Positions 1 to 8,514 of a stretch of 64,000 bases of DNA are shown one piece after another. Each line of letters starts with the position of its first letter. Position 1 is the first letter of the stretch. Source of the stretch: JAOUEA01 sp963825685 (GTDB lineage: Bacteria > Actinomycetota > UBA4738 > HRBIN12); NCBI GenBank assembly GCA_963825685.1, contig CAWGUD010000007.1, positions 155,186 to 219,185 on the forward strand, read 5' to 3'. The notes beneath the pieces are model-generated. The model made no database searches and was not told the origin of the DNA. It saw nothing but the letters and a program-made list of their open reading frames with translations. The translations under genes and the position numbers were made by a program.

Positions 1-270
1 ATCGAGGAGGTCGACTCCGACGCCGCGTTCAACGAGGTCGAGGATGCCCTGCTCCGAGAGGAGATCGGCGGCGCCGTCGACCGAGTGCTCGACGAGCGCG
101 AGCGGCACGTGGTGGCGCTTCGCTACGGGCTCGAGAACGGTCAGCCGCTCAGCCTGCGTGAGACCGGCAAGGTGCTCGGCCTCTCCGGGGAGCGGGTGCG
201 CCTGATCGAGCGCGAGGCGCTGCGCAAGCTGCGCGACTCGAACCTGATCAACGCGGTGGCGCTGGGGTAG
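1..270 (+). CDS. RNA polymerase sigma-70 factor, carboxy-terminal part (partial)
   Basis: The gene begins before the window; 89 codons are visible, ending at TAG 268-270. The readable part is sigma region 4: LDERERHVVALRYGL leads into the region 4.2 helix-turn-helix SLRETGKVLGLSGERVRLIE, then the closing helix EALRKLRDSN. This long conserved region 4, with E-R-V-R-x-I-E in the recognition helix, is typical of RpoD/HrdB-type principal or principal-like sigma factors that bind the -35 element, rather than of ECF sigma factors. Which paralogue it is cannot be told without the missing amino-terminal part. A strong hairpin follows 24 nt after the stop. Confidence 0.9.
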   Translation: MEEVDSDAAFNEVEDALLREEIGGAVDRVLDERERHVVALRYGLENGQPLSLRETGKVLGLSGERVRLIEREALRKLRDSNLINAVALG

Positions 271-293
271 ACCCCCCGGCACCTCGGAACCAC

Positions 294-323
294 CGATGAG
301 CGGCCCCTCGGGGCCGCTCATCG
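294..323 (+). terminator. Hairpin terminator after the sigma factor
   Basis: A perfect 14-bp inverted repeat (294-307 with 310-323, CGATGAGCGGCCCC on the left) with only two bases between the arms lies just after the sigma factor stop. No T-run follows, as is common for terminators in high-GC actinobacteria. Confidence 0.7.
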
Positions 324-473
324 CGTTCTCAGGCAACGGGGTGGGTCGTGCCGATGCCTCGACCGGTGGAAGGGCTCCACAAGACAGATCGGCGCACGCG
401 GGGGCAGCCGGCGATGAAGAGCCTCGAGCAACGCGCGTGAACGGAGGCGGGCCCAAGGGCGGCGCGAGCTAGG

Positions 474-2174
474 ATGCCGAGTGTGGTTGACGACGCCTTG
501 ATCCGCACGATCCGGTCGGCGGTGATCGGGGAGGACGAGGCGATCGACACCCCCTTCGGGCTGCGTCGAGTCACCTACACCGACTACACGGCCTCGGGGC
601 GGTCGCTGTCGTTCATCGAGGACTTCATCCGCGACACCGTGCTGCCGCTCTACGCGAACACGCATACGGAATCGAGCGGCACGGGTCTGCAGACCACACG
701 GTTCCGCGAGGATGCGAGGCGCATCGTGCGTGAGGCGTCCGGCGCGAACGAGCGCGACCATGCCGTGATCTTCTGCGGCAGCGGGTCGACCGGAGCGATC
801 GCCAAGCTGATCGACTGCCTGGGGCTGCGCCTGCCGGCCGAGCTCGACGACAGGTACGCGTTGCTCGAGCGCATCCCGGCCACCGAACGTCCGGTGGTCT
901 TCATCGGTCCGTACGAGCACCACTCCAACGACCTGCCGTGGCGGGAGTCGATCGCCGACCTCGTCACCGTGCCCGAGGACCATGACGGCCGCATCGATCT
1001 GGCCGCGCTCGAACGCTCACTGCAGGAGCACGCCGATCGCCCGCTGAAGATCGGGAGCTTCTCGGCAGCGTCGAACGTGACCGGCATCCTGTCCGACGTC
1101 CCGGCGCTCTCGGCCCTGCTGCACCGTCACGACGCCTTGTCGTGCTGGGACTACGCGGCCGCAGCGCCGTACGTCGAGATCGAGATGACGCCGGGGGGCG
1201 ACGAGAGCGCCGCGCTCGACGCGATCTTCGTCTCCCCGCACAAATTCGTCGGAGGGCCGGGCACGCCGGGGGTGCTCATAGCCCGGCGCGGGCTCTTCGC
1301 CAACCGCGTGCCGAGCGTTCCCGGAGGCGGCACGGTCGCCTACGTGAACCCCACCGAGCACGTGTACCTCGACGACATCGAGCACCGGGAGGAGGGTGGA
1401 ACCCCCGACATCGTCGGCTCGATCCGGGCAGGCCTCGTCTTCCAGTTGAAGCGGGCCGTGGGCGCCGAGGCGATCCGAGAGCGCGAGGAGTCGTTCACAC
1501 ATCGGGCGATACATCGATGGGAGGAGAACCCGACGATCGAGATCCTCGGCAGCCACGAACTCCCGCGGCTGTCGATCGTGTCGTTCGTCGTCCGGCACGA
1601 GGAACGGTTCCTGCACCACAACTTCGTGGTCGCGCTGCTGAACGACCTGTTCGGCGTGCAGGCGCGGGGAGGGTGCTCGTGTGCGGGCCCCTACGGCCAC
1701 CGACTGCTCGGCATCGATCTCGACACGTCGCACGAGTTCGGGCGCGAGATCGCCCGCGGGTGCGAGGGCATCAAGCCGGGATGGGTGCGGGTGAACTTCA
1801 ACTACTTCATCACCCAGACCGTGTTCGACTACGTGCTCGACGCGGTGGACATGGTGGCGACGCACGGATGGCGGCTGCTGCCCCGCTATCGCTTCGACGC
1901 GGCGACGGGCATGTGGCGCCACGTGGACGGCCAGCCCGAACCCCCGATGTCGCTCGACGATGTCGGATACGACGGAGGGGAGATGGCGTTCACCGGTCAT
2001 CGCCATCACGCGACCGAGTCGGCTCTGGCCGCCCACCTCGACGAGGCGCGAGCCGTGCTCGCCGCGTCACCGTTGCCGTCGCCGACCCCAGGCGACGCAC
2101 GGCTCGACGTCGGCGAGGACTTCGAGCATCTGCGCTGGTTCTGGCTGCCGGAGGAGATCGCCGCTCGCGTCTGA
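474..2174 (+). CDS. Class V aminotransferase-fold PLP enzyme, cysteine desulfurase-like
   Basis: A 566-residue PLP-dependent enzyme of the aminotransferase class V / cysteine desulfurase fold. The Schiff-base lysine is K256 in SPHKFVGGPGTPGV. A cysteine-rich active-site loop GGCSCAGPYGH (C401 and C403) sits where NifS/SufS enzymes carry the persulfide cysteine. The amino-terminal FGLRRVTYTDYTASGRSL and THTESSGTG stretches match the substrate-entry region of this family. It is longer than classical SufS (about 400 residues), with an extra carboxy-terminal segment of about 100 residues. No sufBCD or iscU is nearby, so the acceptor is unknown; it could instead be a lyase or epimerase of the same fold. 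The ATG at 474 overlaps a TAGGAT -10-like box (470-475), so the in-frame GTG at 483 is a plausible leaderless start. Confidence 0.8.
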   Translation: MPSVVDDALIRTIRSAVIGEDEAIDTPFGLRRVTYTDYTASGRSLSFIEDFIRDTVLPLYANTHTESSGTGLQTTRFREDARRIVREASGANERDHAVIFCGSGSTGAIAKLIDCLGLRLPAELDDRYALLERIPATERPVVFIGPYEHHSNDLPWRESIADLVTVPEDHDGRIDLAALERSLQEHADRPLKIGSFSAASNVTGILSDVPALSALLHRHDALSCWDYAAAAPYVEIEMTPGGDESAALDAIFVSPHKFVGGPGTPGVLIARRGLFANRVPSVPGGGTVAYVNPTEHVYLDDIEHREEGGTPDIVGSIRAGLVFQLKRAVGAEAIREREESFTHRAIHRWEENPTIEILGSHELPRLSIVSFVVRHEERFLHHNFVVALLNDLFGVQARGGCSCAGPYGHRLLGIDLDTSHEFGREIARGCEGIKPGWVRVNFNYFITQTVFDYVLDAVDMVATHGWRLLPRYRFDAATGMWRHVDGQPEPPMSLDDVGYDGGEMAFTGHRHHATESALAAHLDEARAVLAASPLPSPTPGDARLDVGEDFEHLRWFWLPEEIAARV

Positions 2175-2760
2175 GCCGGCGCAGCGTTCACGCACGACCG
2201 ACGGCACGGTCGAGGCCGGGCGGAGCACACCGAGCTGGGTCATCGAGTCGAAGAGCTCGCCCGATCGCACGGCCTCGACGGCATCGACGAAGGGCATCCA
2301 CCGCAGCGCGAGATCCTCGGTCCCGTCCGGCGCCGGTTCGCCTTCGCTGAGGTCGGTCGCCACGGAGAGGGCGCCGGTCTCGTCGGTCACGGGGTTCGCG
2401 AGTGAGAACCGCATCAGCTCACGCCACGTCGCCCCTCGAAATCCGGTCTCCTCGGCGAGCTCCCGGCGTGCCCTTCGAGCGGGTCGTCGCCGATCGGCAC
2501 CCCGCCCTCGGGGATCTCCCAGGAGTAGCGTTCCAGCGTGTACCGGTACTGCCCGACGAGGAGGGCGGCCCGCTCGTCGAGTGCGACCACGCCCACCGCG
2601 TGCGTGCGTGGATGCACCACGCCGTAGACACCGGGCTCGGGCTCGCCATCGGGCCGAGCACCTCGTCGTGGAAGACCTGGATCCACGCGTTCTCGGAAGC
2701 CAGCGAACGCGAGGTGCGCGTCCACGGGCTCGGGGTGTCATCGGGAGGGATCGCGGGCCG
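2067..2760 (-). pseudogene. Nudix hydrolase (ADP-ribose pyrophosphatase-like), frame-broken
   Basis: A Nudix hydrolase is readable across three frames. The amino-terminal part (SPWTRTSRSLASENAWIQVF) is in one frame. GVYGVVHPRTHAVGVVALDE through YSWEIPEGG is in the next, after a shift near 2660. RELAEETGF, the core of the Nudix box that binds metal and pyrophosphate, is in the third, after a shift near 2465 in a GCCGGG context. The Y-x-W-E-x-P-x-G-G arrangement is typical of the ADP-ribose/nucleoside-diphosphate-sugar pyrophosphatase group. Conservation is high on both sides of each break, so sequence errors are more likely than true decay. The carboxy end runs into the convergent aminotransferase gene; the true stop is uncertain. 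Confidence 0.7.
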
Positions 2761-3395
2761 CCGGCGATCGTGCGAGCGCGCGAGACGGCGATCTCGAGCG
2801 CCGCCCGGTAGCGCTCACGGAACTCGCCCGGTGACTCTCCGGGGTGGGCCATGAGGGTCTCGCCGTACATGATCGCCAACGTGTGGCGCCGCAGGAGCGA
2901 TGCACGATCGAGCCCGGAGCGCGGCCAGACCTCGTGCGTGCCCCAGACGCCCACCGGGACCACAGGCGCCCCCGACGGGATCGCGACACGCGTGAGCCCC
3001 GATCGGATGCGCTGGAGCCCCTGATGGGGGTCGTCACTCACCCTTCCCTCGGGGAAGATGCCGACGCACGAGCCGCTCTCGGCGGCGGCCACGGCCTCGT
3101 CGAGGGCACCGGTGTCACCGGTGCCACGGCGGATGGGGACCTGCCGGGCCTGCACGAGGATCCATCCGATCACCCCTCGGAAGACCTCGGCCGCGATCAG
3201 GTTGCGGGTCGCTCGCCATCGGTGGGTGCCCGTGACGGCCGAGACCGCCGGGCCGTCGAGCACGCTGAGGTGGTTCGGGGCGAGGATCACGGCACCGGTT
3301 CGAGGGACGTGCTCGATCCCCTCGATGCGCACCCTGAAGACGATCGACATGATCGCGTGGACCAGCGGCGCGCCGATCGTCCAGATCCAGTTCAT
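2737..3395 (-). CDS. plsC: 1-acyl-sn-glycerol-3-phosphate acyltransferase (PlsC family)
   Basis: A lysophosphatidate acyltransferase-like protein of about 219 residues acting at the inner face of the membrane in phospholipid synthesis. It has a hydrophobic amino terminus (NWIWTIGAPLVHAIMSIVF), the catalytic H-x4-D motif in PNHLSVLDGP, the glycerol-phosphate-binding FPEGR motif, and a VPVGVWGT motif. The ATG at 3395 is preceded by AGAGG at good spacing; an upstream GTG at 3410 is possible but lacks a site. The frame stays open past the expected end and would join the Nudix gene. I end it at the ATGA near 2740, where a stop/start overlap is expected after correcting a small indel. Confidence 0.8.
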
Positions 3396-3452
3396 CTCGC
3401 GCCTCTGCACGCGCGGATGCTACCGAGTCGGCCGGCCCCCGGCCGGTGACGT

Positions 3453-4574
3453 TCAGTCGTCGACGCCGGGGAAGACGACCACGGACCGGATCACCTCGCC
3501 CGCAAGCATCGCGCGAACAGCCTCGTTCAGGTCGTCCTCGCTCAGGGCGATCTCGCGGCTCACCATCGCGTCGAGGTTCAAGGAGCCTTCGATCGCCCAC
3601 CGCGCCATCCGCGGGAAGTCCTCGCGGGGGATGGGGTCACCTCCGTCGGTGACGACTAGGTTCACTTTGTGCGGATACGCGGCTCTGTCCGAGCCGTTCC
3701 AGGCGATCGTGACCTCGCTCGGTATCGGAGGCACGCCGATCGCGACCGCGGTGCCCGCGAAGCCCAGCATCTCCACCGCCTGCCGCACACACTCGGGGCG
3801 TCCGACCGCCTCGAGGGCCACGTCGACTCCTTCGCCGTCCGTCAGCCGGCGGACCGCCTCGACGGGGTCGCCCGCCGATGCGTCGACGGTGTCGGTGGCT
3901 CCGAACCCGACAGCCCACTCGAGCTTCGCCGGCACGACGTCGACCGCGATCACCCTCGTCGCGCCGGCGACCCGTGCCCCCTGCAGCGCCGCGAGACCGA
4001 TGCCGCCCAGACCGATCACCGCGACGGTCGCGCCGGGCCATACCTTCGCGGTCTGGACCGCGGCCCCGATCCCGGTTGAGACGCCGCAACCCAGCAGGCA
4101 GGCGCGGGAGAGGGCGAGGGCGTCGGGCATCGGCACGACCTGTGGCTCCGTCACCACGGTGTGGGTCGCGAGGGTGCCGCAGTGCAGGACGCCGGTGAGC
4201 ACCTGGCCTCCCGTACGGTGCACGCGCGGCGGCTGGTGCAGCTCGTGTCCGCACCGGCGCGGCGCGCCACGCATGCACTGGCGGCACCGTCCGCACGGCA
4301 CCGCCCACGTGAGCACGACCCGGTCACCGCCGGTGACGGACGTCACGCCGTCGCCGACCGACGCGACGACGCCGGCCCCTTCATGGCCGAGCAGCATCGG
4401 CCATGGGGCGCCCCAGTTCCCGTGCTCGATCGCCCAGACGTCGCTGTGACACACCCCACTCGCGGCGAGCCGCACGAGCACCTCGCCGGGCCCCGGCTCG
4501 TCGACAACGATCGGCTCGACGCGGATCGCCGCGCCCGCGTGTTCGACCACCGCCCCGAGACCGTCCGTGGTCAT
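3453..4574 (-). CDS. Zinc-dependent alcohol dehydrogenase (MDR superfamily)
   Basis: A 373-residue medium-chain alcohol dehydrogenase. Catalytic zinc ligands appear in SGVCHSDVWAI and in the GHEGAGVV motif. The structural zinc lobe is CGRCRQCMRGAPRRC, and the NAD-binding Rossmann glycine motif is GLGGIGLAALQGAR. The CGRCRQC spacing and overall length fit class III-like or mycothiol/aryl-alcohol dehydrogenases (AdhD-type), oxidising alcohols with NAD. The ATG at 4574 is chosen over one at 4604 because AGGGGG sits just before it. It is divergent from the M20 peptidase with a 45-bp gap. The substrate cannot be read from the sequence. Confidence 0.85.
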   Translation of the reverse strand: MTTDGLGAVVEHAGAAIRVEPIVVDEPGPGEVLVRLAASGVCHSDVWAIEHGNWGAPWPMLLGHEGAGVVASVGDGVTSVTGGDRVVLTWAVPCGRCRQCMRGAPRRCGHELHQPPRVHRTGGQVLTGVLHCGTLATHTVVTEPQVVPMPDALALSRACLLGCGVSTGIGAAVQTAKVWPGATVAVIGLGGIGLAALQGARVAGATRVIAVDVVPAKLEWAVGFGATDTVDASAGDPVEAVRRLTDGEGVDVALEAVGRPECVRQAVEMLGFAGTAVAIGVPPIPSEVTIAWNGSDRAAYPHKVNLVVTDGGDPIPREDFPRMARWAIEGSLNLDAMVSREIALSEDDLNEAVRAMLAGEVIRSVVVFPGVDD

Positions 4575-4619
4575 GACACCCCCTGCTCGCCGAGAGGCGG
4601 CCATGCTAGCGTCAGCCGC

Positions 4620-5780
4620 ATGGACACCCAGGCTCTGCGGGACCTCGCCGCTTCCCGATACGACGCGTTCGTCGCAGAGCTCGAGCAGATGGTGAACGTC
4701 GACTGCGGGTCGTACACGCCCGACGGTGTGAACGAAGTCGCGGATCTCTGCGAGGCGCGGATGCGCGAGCACGGATGGTCTGTGGAGCGACGGGTGCACA
4801 CGCCCGAGGGCGACCAACCGCAGCTGGGCGACCTGGTGATCGGCACGCTCGGGGGCGGTGGAGGACCGAACGTGCTGCTCGTGGGCCACATGGACACCGT
4901 GTTCGACGAGGGCACGGTGGCCGAGCGTCCCTTCCGCATCGAGGGTGACCTCGCTCGAGGACCCGGCGTGTCCGACATGAAGGGTGGCCTGCTGACAGGG
5001 TTCCACGCGGTCGCCGCCCTGCAGGATGCGGGCTTCGACGGGTTCGGGCGCATCACCTACGTCTGCAACCCCGACGAAGAGATCGGCTCACCGATGTCGG
5101 GACCGGTGATCCGCGAGCTCGCAGCCGTGCACGATGCGGCATTCGTGCTCGAGGGGGCGCGGGCCAACGGCGACATCGTGAGCGCCCGCAAGGGCATCAC
5201 CGACTACACGATCGAGTTCGTCGGCCGTGCCGCCCACGCCGGCGTGGAGCCCGAGAAGGGCGCGAACGCGGTGCTCGCAGCCGCGAAGTCGACGGTCGCG
5301 ATGCAGGCGCTGAACGGCCGCTGGCCGGGGGTGACGGTGAACGTCGGGGTGGCGCGCGGTGGCACCCGCACCAACGTGGTGGCCGAACGATGCGTGCTCC
5401 AGGTCGACCTGCGGTCGCCGGAGCTCGCGACCCTCGAGCAGGCCGAGGCCGAGATCGATCGCATCTGTGCGCACCACGGCGTCGCCGGCGTGACCACTCG
5501 CGTCGATGGCAACGGCTGGCATCGCCCGATGGAGAAGAAGGAAGGAGGCGCTCGTCTCGCGGCGCTCGCGATCGACATCGCTTCGGAGCTCGGGTTCGTG
5601 TTGCGGGACGCCGCGACGGGGGGCGCGAGCGACGCCAACACGACGAGCGCCGCCGGCACCCCGACGATCGACGGCCTGGGCCCAATCGGGGGAGACGACC
5701 ATGCCCCGGCGGAGTGGCTCGACCTCACGAGCGTCGTGCCCCGTGTGGCTTTGCTCGCGGGGTTGATCTCGAGGGTCTGA
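4620..5780 (+). CDS. M20 family metallopeptidase (CPG2/ArgE/DapE type)
   Basis: A 386-residue zinc peptidase or amidohydrolase of the M20 family. The metal-binding and catalytic motifs are present: LLVGHMDTVF (His and catalytic Asp), GVSDMKGG (bridging Asp) and NPDEEIGSP (catalytic Glu and metal ligand). A dimerisation lid region lies between about residues 185 and 295 (FVGRAAHAGVEPEKGANAV). The pattern is closest to glutamate carboxypeptidase/CPG2-like enzymes. No signal peptide is visible, so it is probably cytosolic. A TAGCGT -10-like box at 4607-4612 lies 7 nt before the ATG, which suggests a leaderless transcript. The following kinase gene starts 8 nt after its stop. Confidence 0.85.
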   Translation: MDTQALRDLAASRYDAFVAELEQMVNVDCGSYTPDGVNEVADLCEARMREHGWSVERRVHTPEGDQPQLGDLVIGTLGGGGGPNVLLVGHMDTVFDEGTVAERPFRIEGDLARGPGVSDMKGGLLTGFHAVAALQDAGFDGFGRITYVCNPDEEIGSPMSGPVIRELAAVHDAAFVLEGARANGDIVSARKGITDYTIEFVGRAAHAGVEPEKGANAVLAAAKSTVAMQALNGRWPGVTVNVGVARGGTRTNVVAERCVLQVDLRSPELATLEQAEAEIDRICAHHGVAGVTTRVDGNGWHRPMEKKEGGARLAALAIDIASELGFVLRDAATGGASDANTTSAAGTPTIDGLGPIGGDDHAPAEWLDLTSVVPRVALLAGLISRV

Positions 5781-5787
5781 CGAGCCG

Positions 5788-6888
5788 ATGCAGGACGAGC
5801 ACGGCCGTCCGTTCGTCGAGGACTATCGAGAGCTCGTCGAGGGCATCCCGGCGATCTTGTACATCGACCGCCCCGACGAGTTCTCCACGAACTTCTACAC
5901 GAGCCCGCAGGCTGTGGCGCTGCTCGGCTACTCACAGAAGGAGTGGGGCAGCGACCAGGATCTCTGGATGCGGATCATCCATCCCGACGACGTCGACGCT
6001 GTGCGAGCCAAGAACGAGCGGTCGAACGCCGGCGGTGAGCCGTTCCACGCGGAGTACCGCATCGTCGCGAAGGACGGGCGCATCGTGTGGATCCGCGACG
6101 ACGCTCTGCTCGTGCGCGACGAGCACGGCGAACCGAAGTACTGGCGGGGCATCATGCTCGACGTGACCGCCGAGAAGGAAGCGGAGGAGAAGCTCCGTTG
6201 GAGCCTCGAGGTGCTGCGTCGCACGATCCAGCAGCGGCGCGAACTCGCGCAGAGGATCGAGACCGCACAGGAAGAGGAACGACGCCAGATCGCCGCCGAC
6301 ATCCACGACGATCCGATCCAGGTGATGAGCGCGGTCGACCTGCGGCTCGCGATGCTGGCCGAACAACCCGAGACGATCACGACGGCCGCCTTGGGGGAGC
6401 TGCAGTCGACCGTGCGCGGATCGATCGAGCGGCTGCGGTCGCTCGTCTTCGAGCTGCGTCCGGCGACGCTCGACCGCGAAGGGCTCCTGGTCGCGATCGA
6501 TCAGTACCTGGCCCACGCGGCGAAGGAGATCGGGTGGAGCTACGAGGTGATCGACGAGCTGACGCGCGAGCCCGAGCCCGAGCTCCGCGTCTCGATCTAT
6601 CGCATCGTGCAGGAAGCGGTCGCGAACGCCCGCAAGCACGCCGACGCCCGGCATATGTCGATCCGGGTGACGACCGCCGGGGATGGGGTCACCGTGCTCG
6701 TCGCGGACGACGGCACCGGGTTCGACACCGACCGGGTGGACACCCCCGTGCCGGGGCATCTCGGACTCGCCACGATGATCGAGCGAGCGGAGCTCGTCGG
6801 CGGGTGGTGTCGCGTCACGAGCGCCGCTGATGCGGGCACCACGGTCGAGTGCTGGCTCCCTTCGGAGGGGGAGCGCACCGAGGTCTGA
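5788..6888 (+). CDS. PAS-domain sensor histidine kinase, HisKA_3/NarX-LiaS type
   Basis: A soluble 366-residue histidine kinase. A PAS domain covers about residues 15-130 (LVEGIPAILYIDRPDEFSTN, then WMRIIHPDDVDAV and GRIVWIRDDALLV). A HisKA_3 dimerisation domain follows with phospho-acceptor H173 in AADIHDDPIQVM. The HATPase_c domain has the N-box VQEAVANARKHA and G-box ADDGTGFD. No membrane segment is present, so the signal is probably sensed in the cytoplasm through the PAS domain. The gene probably shares a transcript with the M20 peptidase. No response regulator is adjacent; the only NarL-type regulator in the window is at 50.5-51.1 kb beside its own kinase, so this one looks orphan. Confidence 0.88.
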   Translation: MQDEHGRPFVEDYRELVEGIPAILYIDRPDEFSTNFYTSPQAVALLGYSQKEWGSDQDLWMRIIHPDDVDAVRAKNERSNAGGEPFHAEYRIVAKDGRIVWIRDDALLVRDEHGEPKYWRGIMLDVTAEKEAEEKLRWSLEVLRRTIQQRRELAQRIETAQEEERRQIAADIHDDPIQVMSAVDLRLAMLAEQPETITTAALGELQSTVRGSIERLRSLVFELRPATLDREGLLVAIDQYLAHAAKEIGWSYEVIDELTREPEPELRVSIYRIVQEAVANARKHADARHMSIRVTTAGDGVTVLVADDGTGFDTDRVDTPVPGHLGLATMIERAELVGGWCRVTSAADAGTTVECWLPSEGERTEV

Positions 6889-6901
6889 GGCCTGGTCAGC
6901 C

Positions 6902-8473
6902 CTAGTCGGGCTCGAGCACAGGGGCGAGCATCGGTGCGGACTCGTTCGCGACCACGAGCAGCTCGGCGCCGAAGACCGTACGGAACCGCCGCGCCACGCC
7001 ACGCGGACGCCACCCGCTCGGCACAGGAGCGACGACCTCGAAGCCGCCGCGCATCCAGTTACAGGAGATCGGCGACGGGGCGCCCGGTGGGATGCGGCGG
7101 TTCAGCTCGTCGGCCAGGGTGAGTGCGGTCGCGGCCCTGAGCACCGCCGGCCGGTCGTCGTCGGGAACGAGCCTTCCGTACGGGCCGAGCCGTGTGTCGT
7201 CGTCGGCCTGGCGCAGGATCGCGGTGAGCGCGCCGAGATCGGCGTGGGAGAACCCGGCGAGGTCCGCGGCGATCACGATATTGGCCGCATGCTCGAAGCG
7301 GTCGTAGTAATCGATCGCTCGCCCGACGTCGAGCAGGGTCGCCGCGTGCGCAAGCATCTCGCGCAGGCGGAGCGGCGCCGTCGGATCGAGCGCCTGGATC
7401 AGGTCGGCCGCGAGGCCGGTGCGCCGCTCGGCAGCCGCCGCGTTCCACGTGCGGAACCGAACGGCGAGGGTCGCGACAGAGATCGAACGGACCCACTCCG
7501 GAGAAGGGGCGGTCGCCCCGGCGGTTGCGAGGGCGAGGCCTTCACGGAGTCCGCGGCTCGACACCACGATCTCGCTCGCACCCAGATGCTTCGCGATGCC
7601 CTGGATCACGAGCGCACCGCCCACGATCGTGTCGGATCGATCGGGGTTCAGCCCCGGCACCTGTGCACGTCGCTTCATCGACCGCCCGGCCAGCTCGTCG
7701 ATCACGGTCGCGAGACGTTTGTCGGCGAGCCGGTACCCGTGGAGCAACGGGAGGGGGTAGTCGGTGCGGCGCAGATCGATCTTGGCGAGGTTCCGCACGG
7801 TGCCCCCGATGCCCACGAGCTGATCCTGCGGGTCGAGTTCCGTGATCCCGGCCTCGGCGATCGACGACTTCACCGACTTGCGCAGGGCCCGGATCTCGTG
7901 CTCGGCTGGTGGGTCGGACGTGAGGAAGGCGTCGCTCACGCGGAGCGACCCGAGCGGCATCGACCATGAGCGCACGAGCCGCCGATCGCGGAACGAAGAG
8001 ATCTCGGCACTGCCTCCGCCCACGTCGAACGTGAACCCGCTCGTGACCGGCAGGTCATGCACGGCGCCGTAGAACCCGAGCGTCGCCTCGTGGTCGCCGT
8101 CGATCGTCTGCAGCGGCACGCCGAGCCGATGGGCCCGCTCGATCAGCTCGGGCCCGTCTGTCGCGTCGCGCACGGCCGACGTGGCGACGGCGATCATCTG
8201 CGACGCGCCCGCGCCCTTGGCCACCGCCACGAAGTCGCGCAGTGCCTCGAGGGTGCGCTCGATCGCTTCGGGGCCGAGTCGATCGGAGTCGCGGAGCTCG
8301 CGAGCGAGGCGCAGTGGTGCGCGGGCGTCCTCGATCACGTCGAGGTGCTCGCCCTGGCGAAGCCGGAACACGATCATGCGTCCGGAGTTCGAGCCGAGGT
8401 CGACGACGGCGAAGGGTCGATCGTCGGGTGCAGGGTCGAAGACCGCGCTCACGCCCCGAATGCTCCCACACAC
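6902..8473 (-). CDS. Ppx/GppA phosphatase family protein (exopolyphosphatase)
   Basis: A protein of about 520 residues of the ASKHA-fold Ppx/GppA family, which removes terminal phosphate from polyphosphate or hydrolyses pppGpp. The two phosphate-binding loops are AVVDLGSNSGRMIVFR near the start and FTFDVGGGSAEISS near residue 145, and GIGGTVRNLA follows further on. The carboxy-terminal 200 residues (HAATLLDVGRAIDYYDRFEH, then SHADLGAL) are the HD-like helical domain found in longer Ppx enzymes. The GTG at 8473 is listed; another in-frame GTG at 8452 is equally possible. It is divergent from the MFS gene. Confidence 0.88.
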   Translation of the reverse strand: MCGSIRGVSAVFDPAPDDRPFAVVDLGSNSGRMIVFRLRQGEHLDVIEDARAPLRLARELRDSDRLGPEAIERTLEALRDFVAVAKGAGASQMIAVATSAVRDATDGPELIERAHRLGVPLQTIDGDHEATLGFYGAVHDLPVTSGFTFDVGGGSAEISSFRDRRLVRSWSMPLGSLRVSDAFLTSDPPAEHEIRALRKSVKSSIAEAGITELDPQDQLVGIGGTVRNLAKIDLRRTDYPLPLLHGYRLADKRLATVIDELAGRSMKRRAQVPGLNPDRSDTIVGGALVIQGIAKHLGASEIVVSSRGLREGLALATAGATAPSPEWVRSISVATLAVRFRTWNAAAAERRTGLAADLIQALDPTAPLRLREMLAHAATLLDVGRAIDYYDRFEHAANIVIAADLAGFSHADLGALTAILRQADDDTRLGPYGRLVPDDDRPAVLRAATALTLADELNRRIPPGAPSPISCNWMRGGFEVVAPVPSGWRPRGVARRFRTVFGAELLVVANESAPMLAPVLEPD

Positions 8474-8514
8474 AGGCGTCTCGGCGATGGCCGGCGGCGT
8501 AGGCTCCTCACGCC

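Noticed and set aside
2067..3410. A single 447-residue PlsC-Nudix fusion protein
   Set aside because: The middle of the frame is Arg-rich out-of-frame translation. PlsC and Nudix motifs lie in frames separated by indels, with an ATGA stop/start context near 2740.
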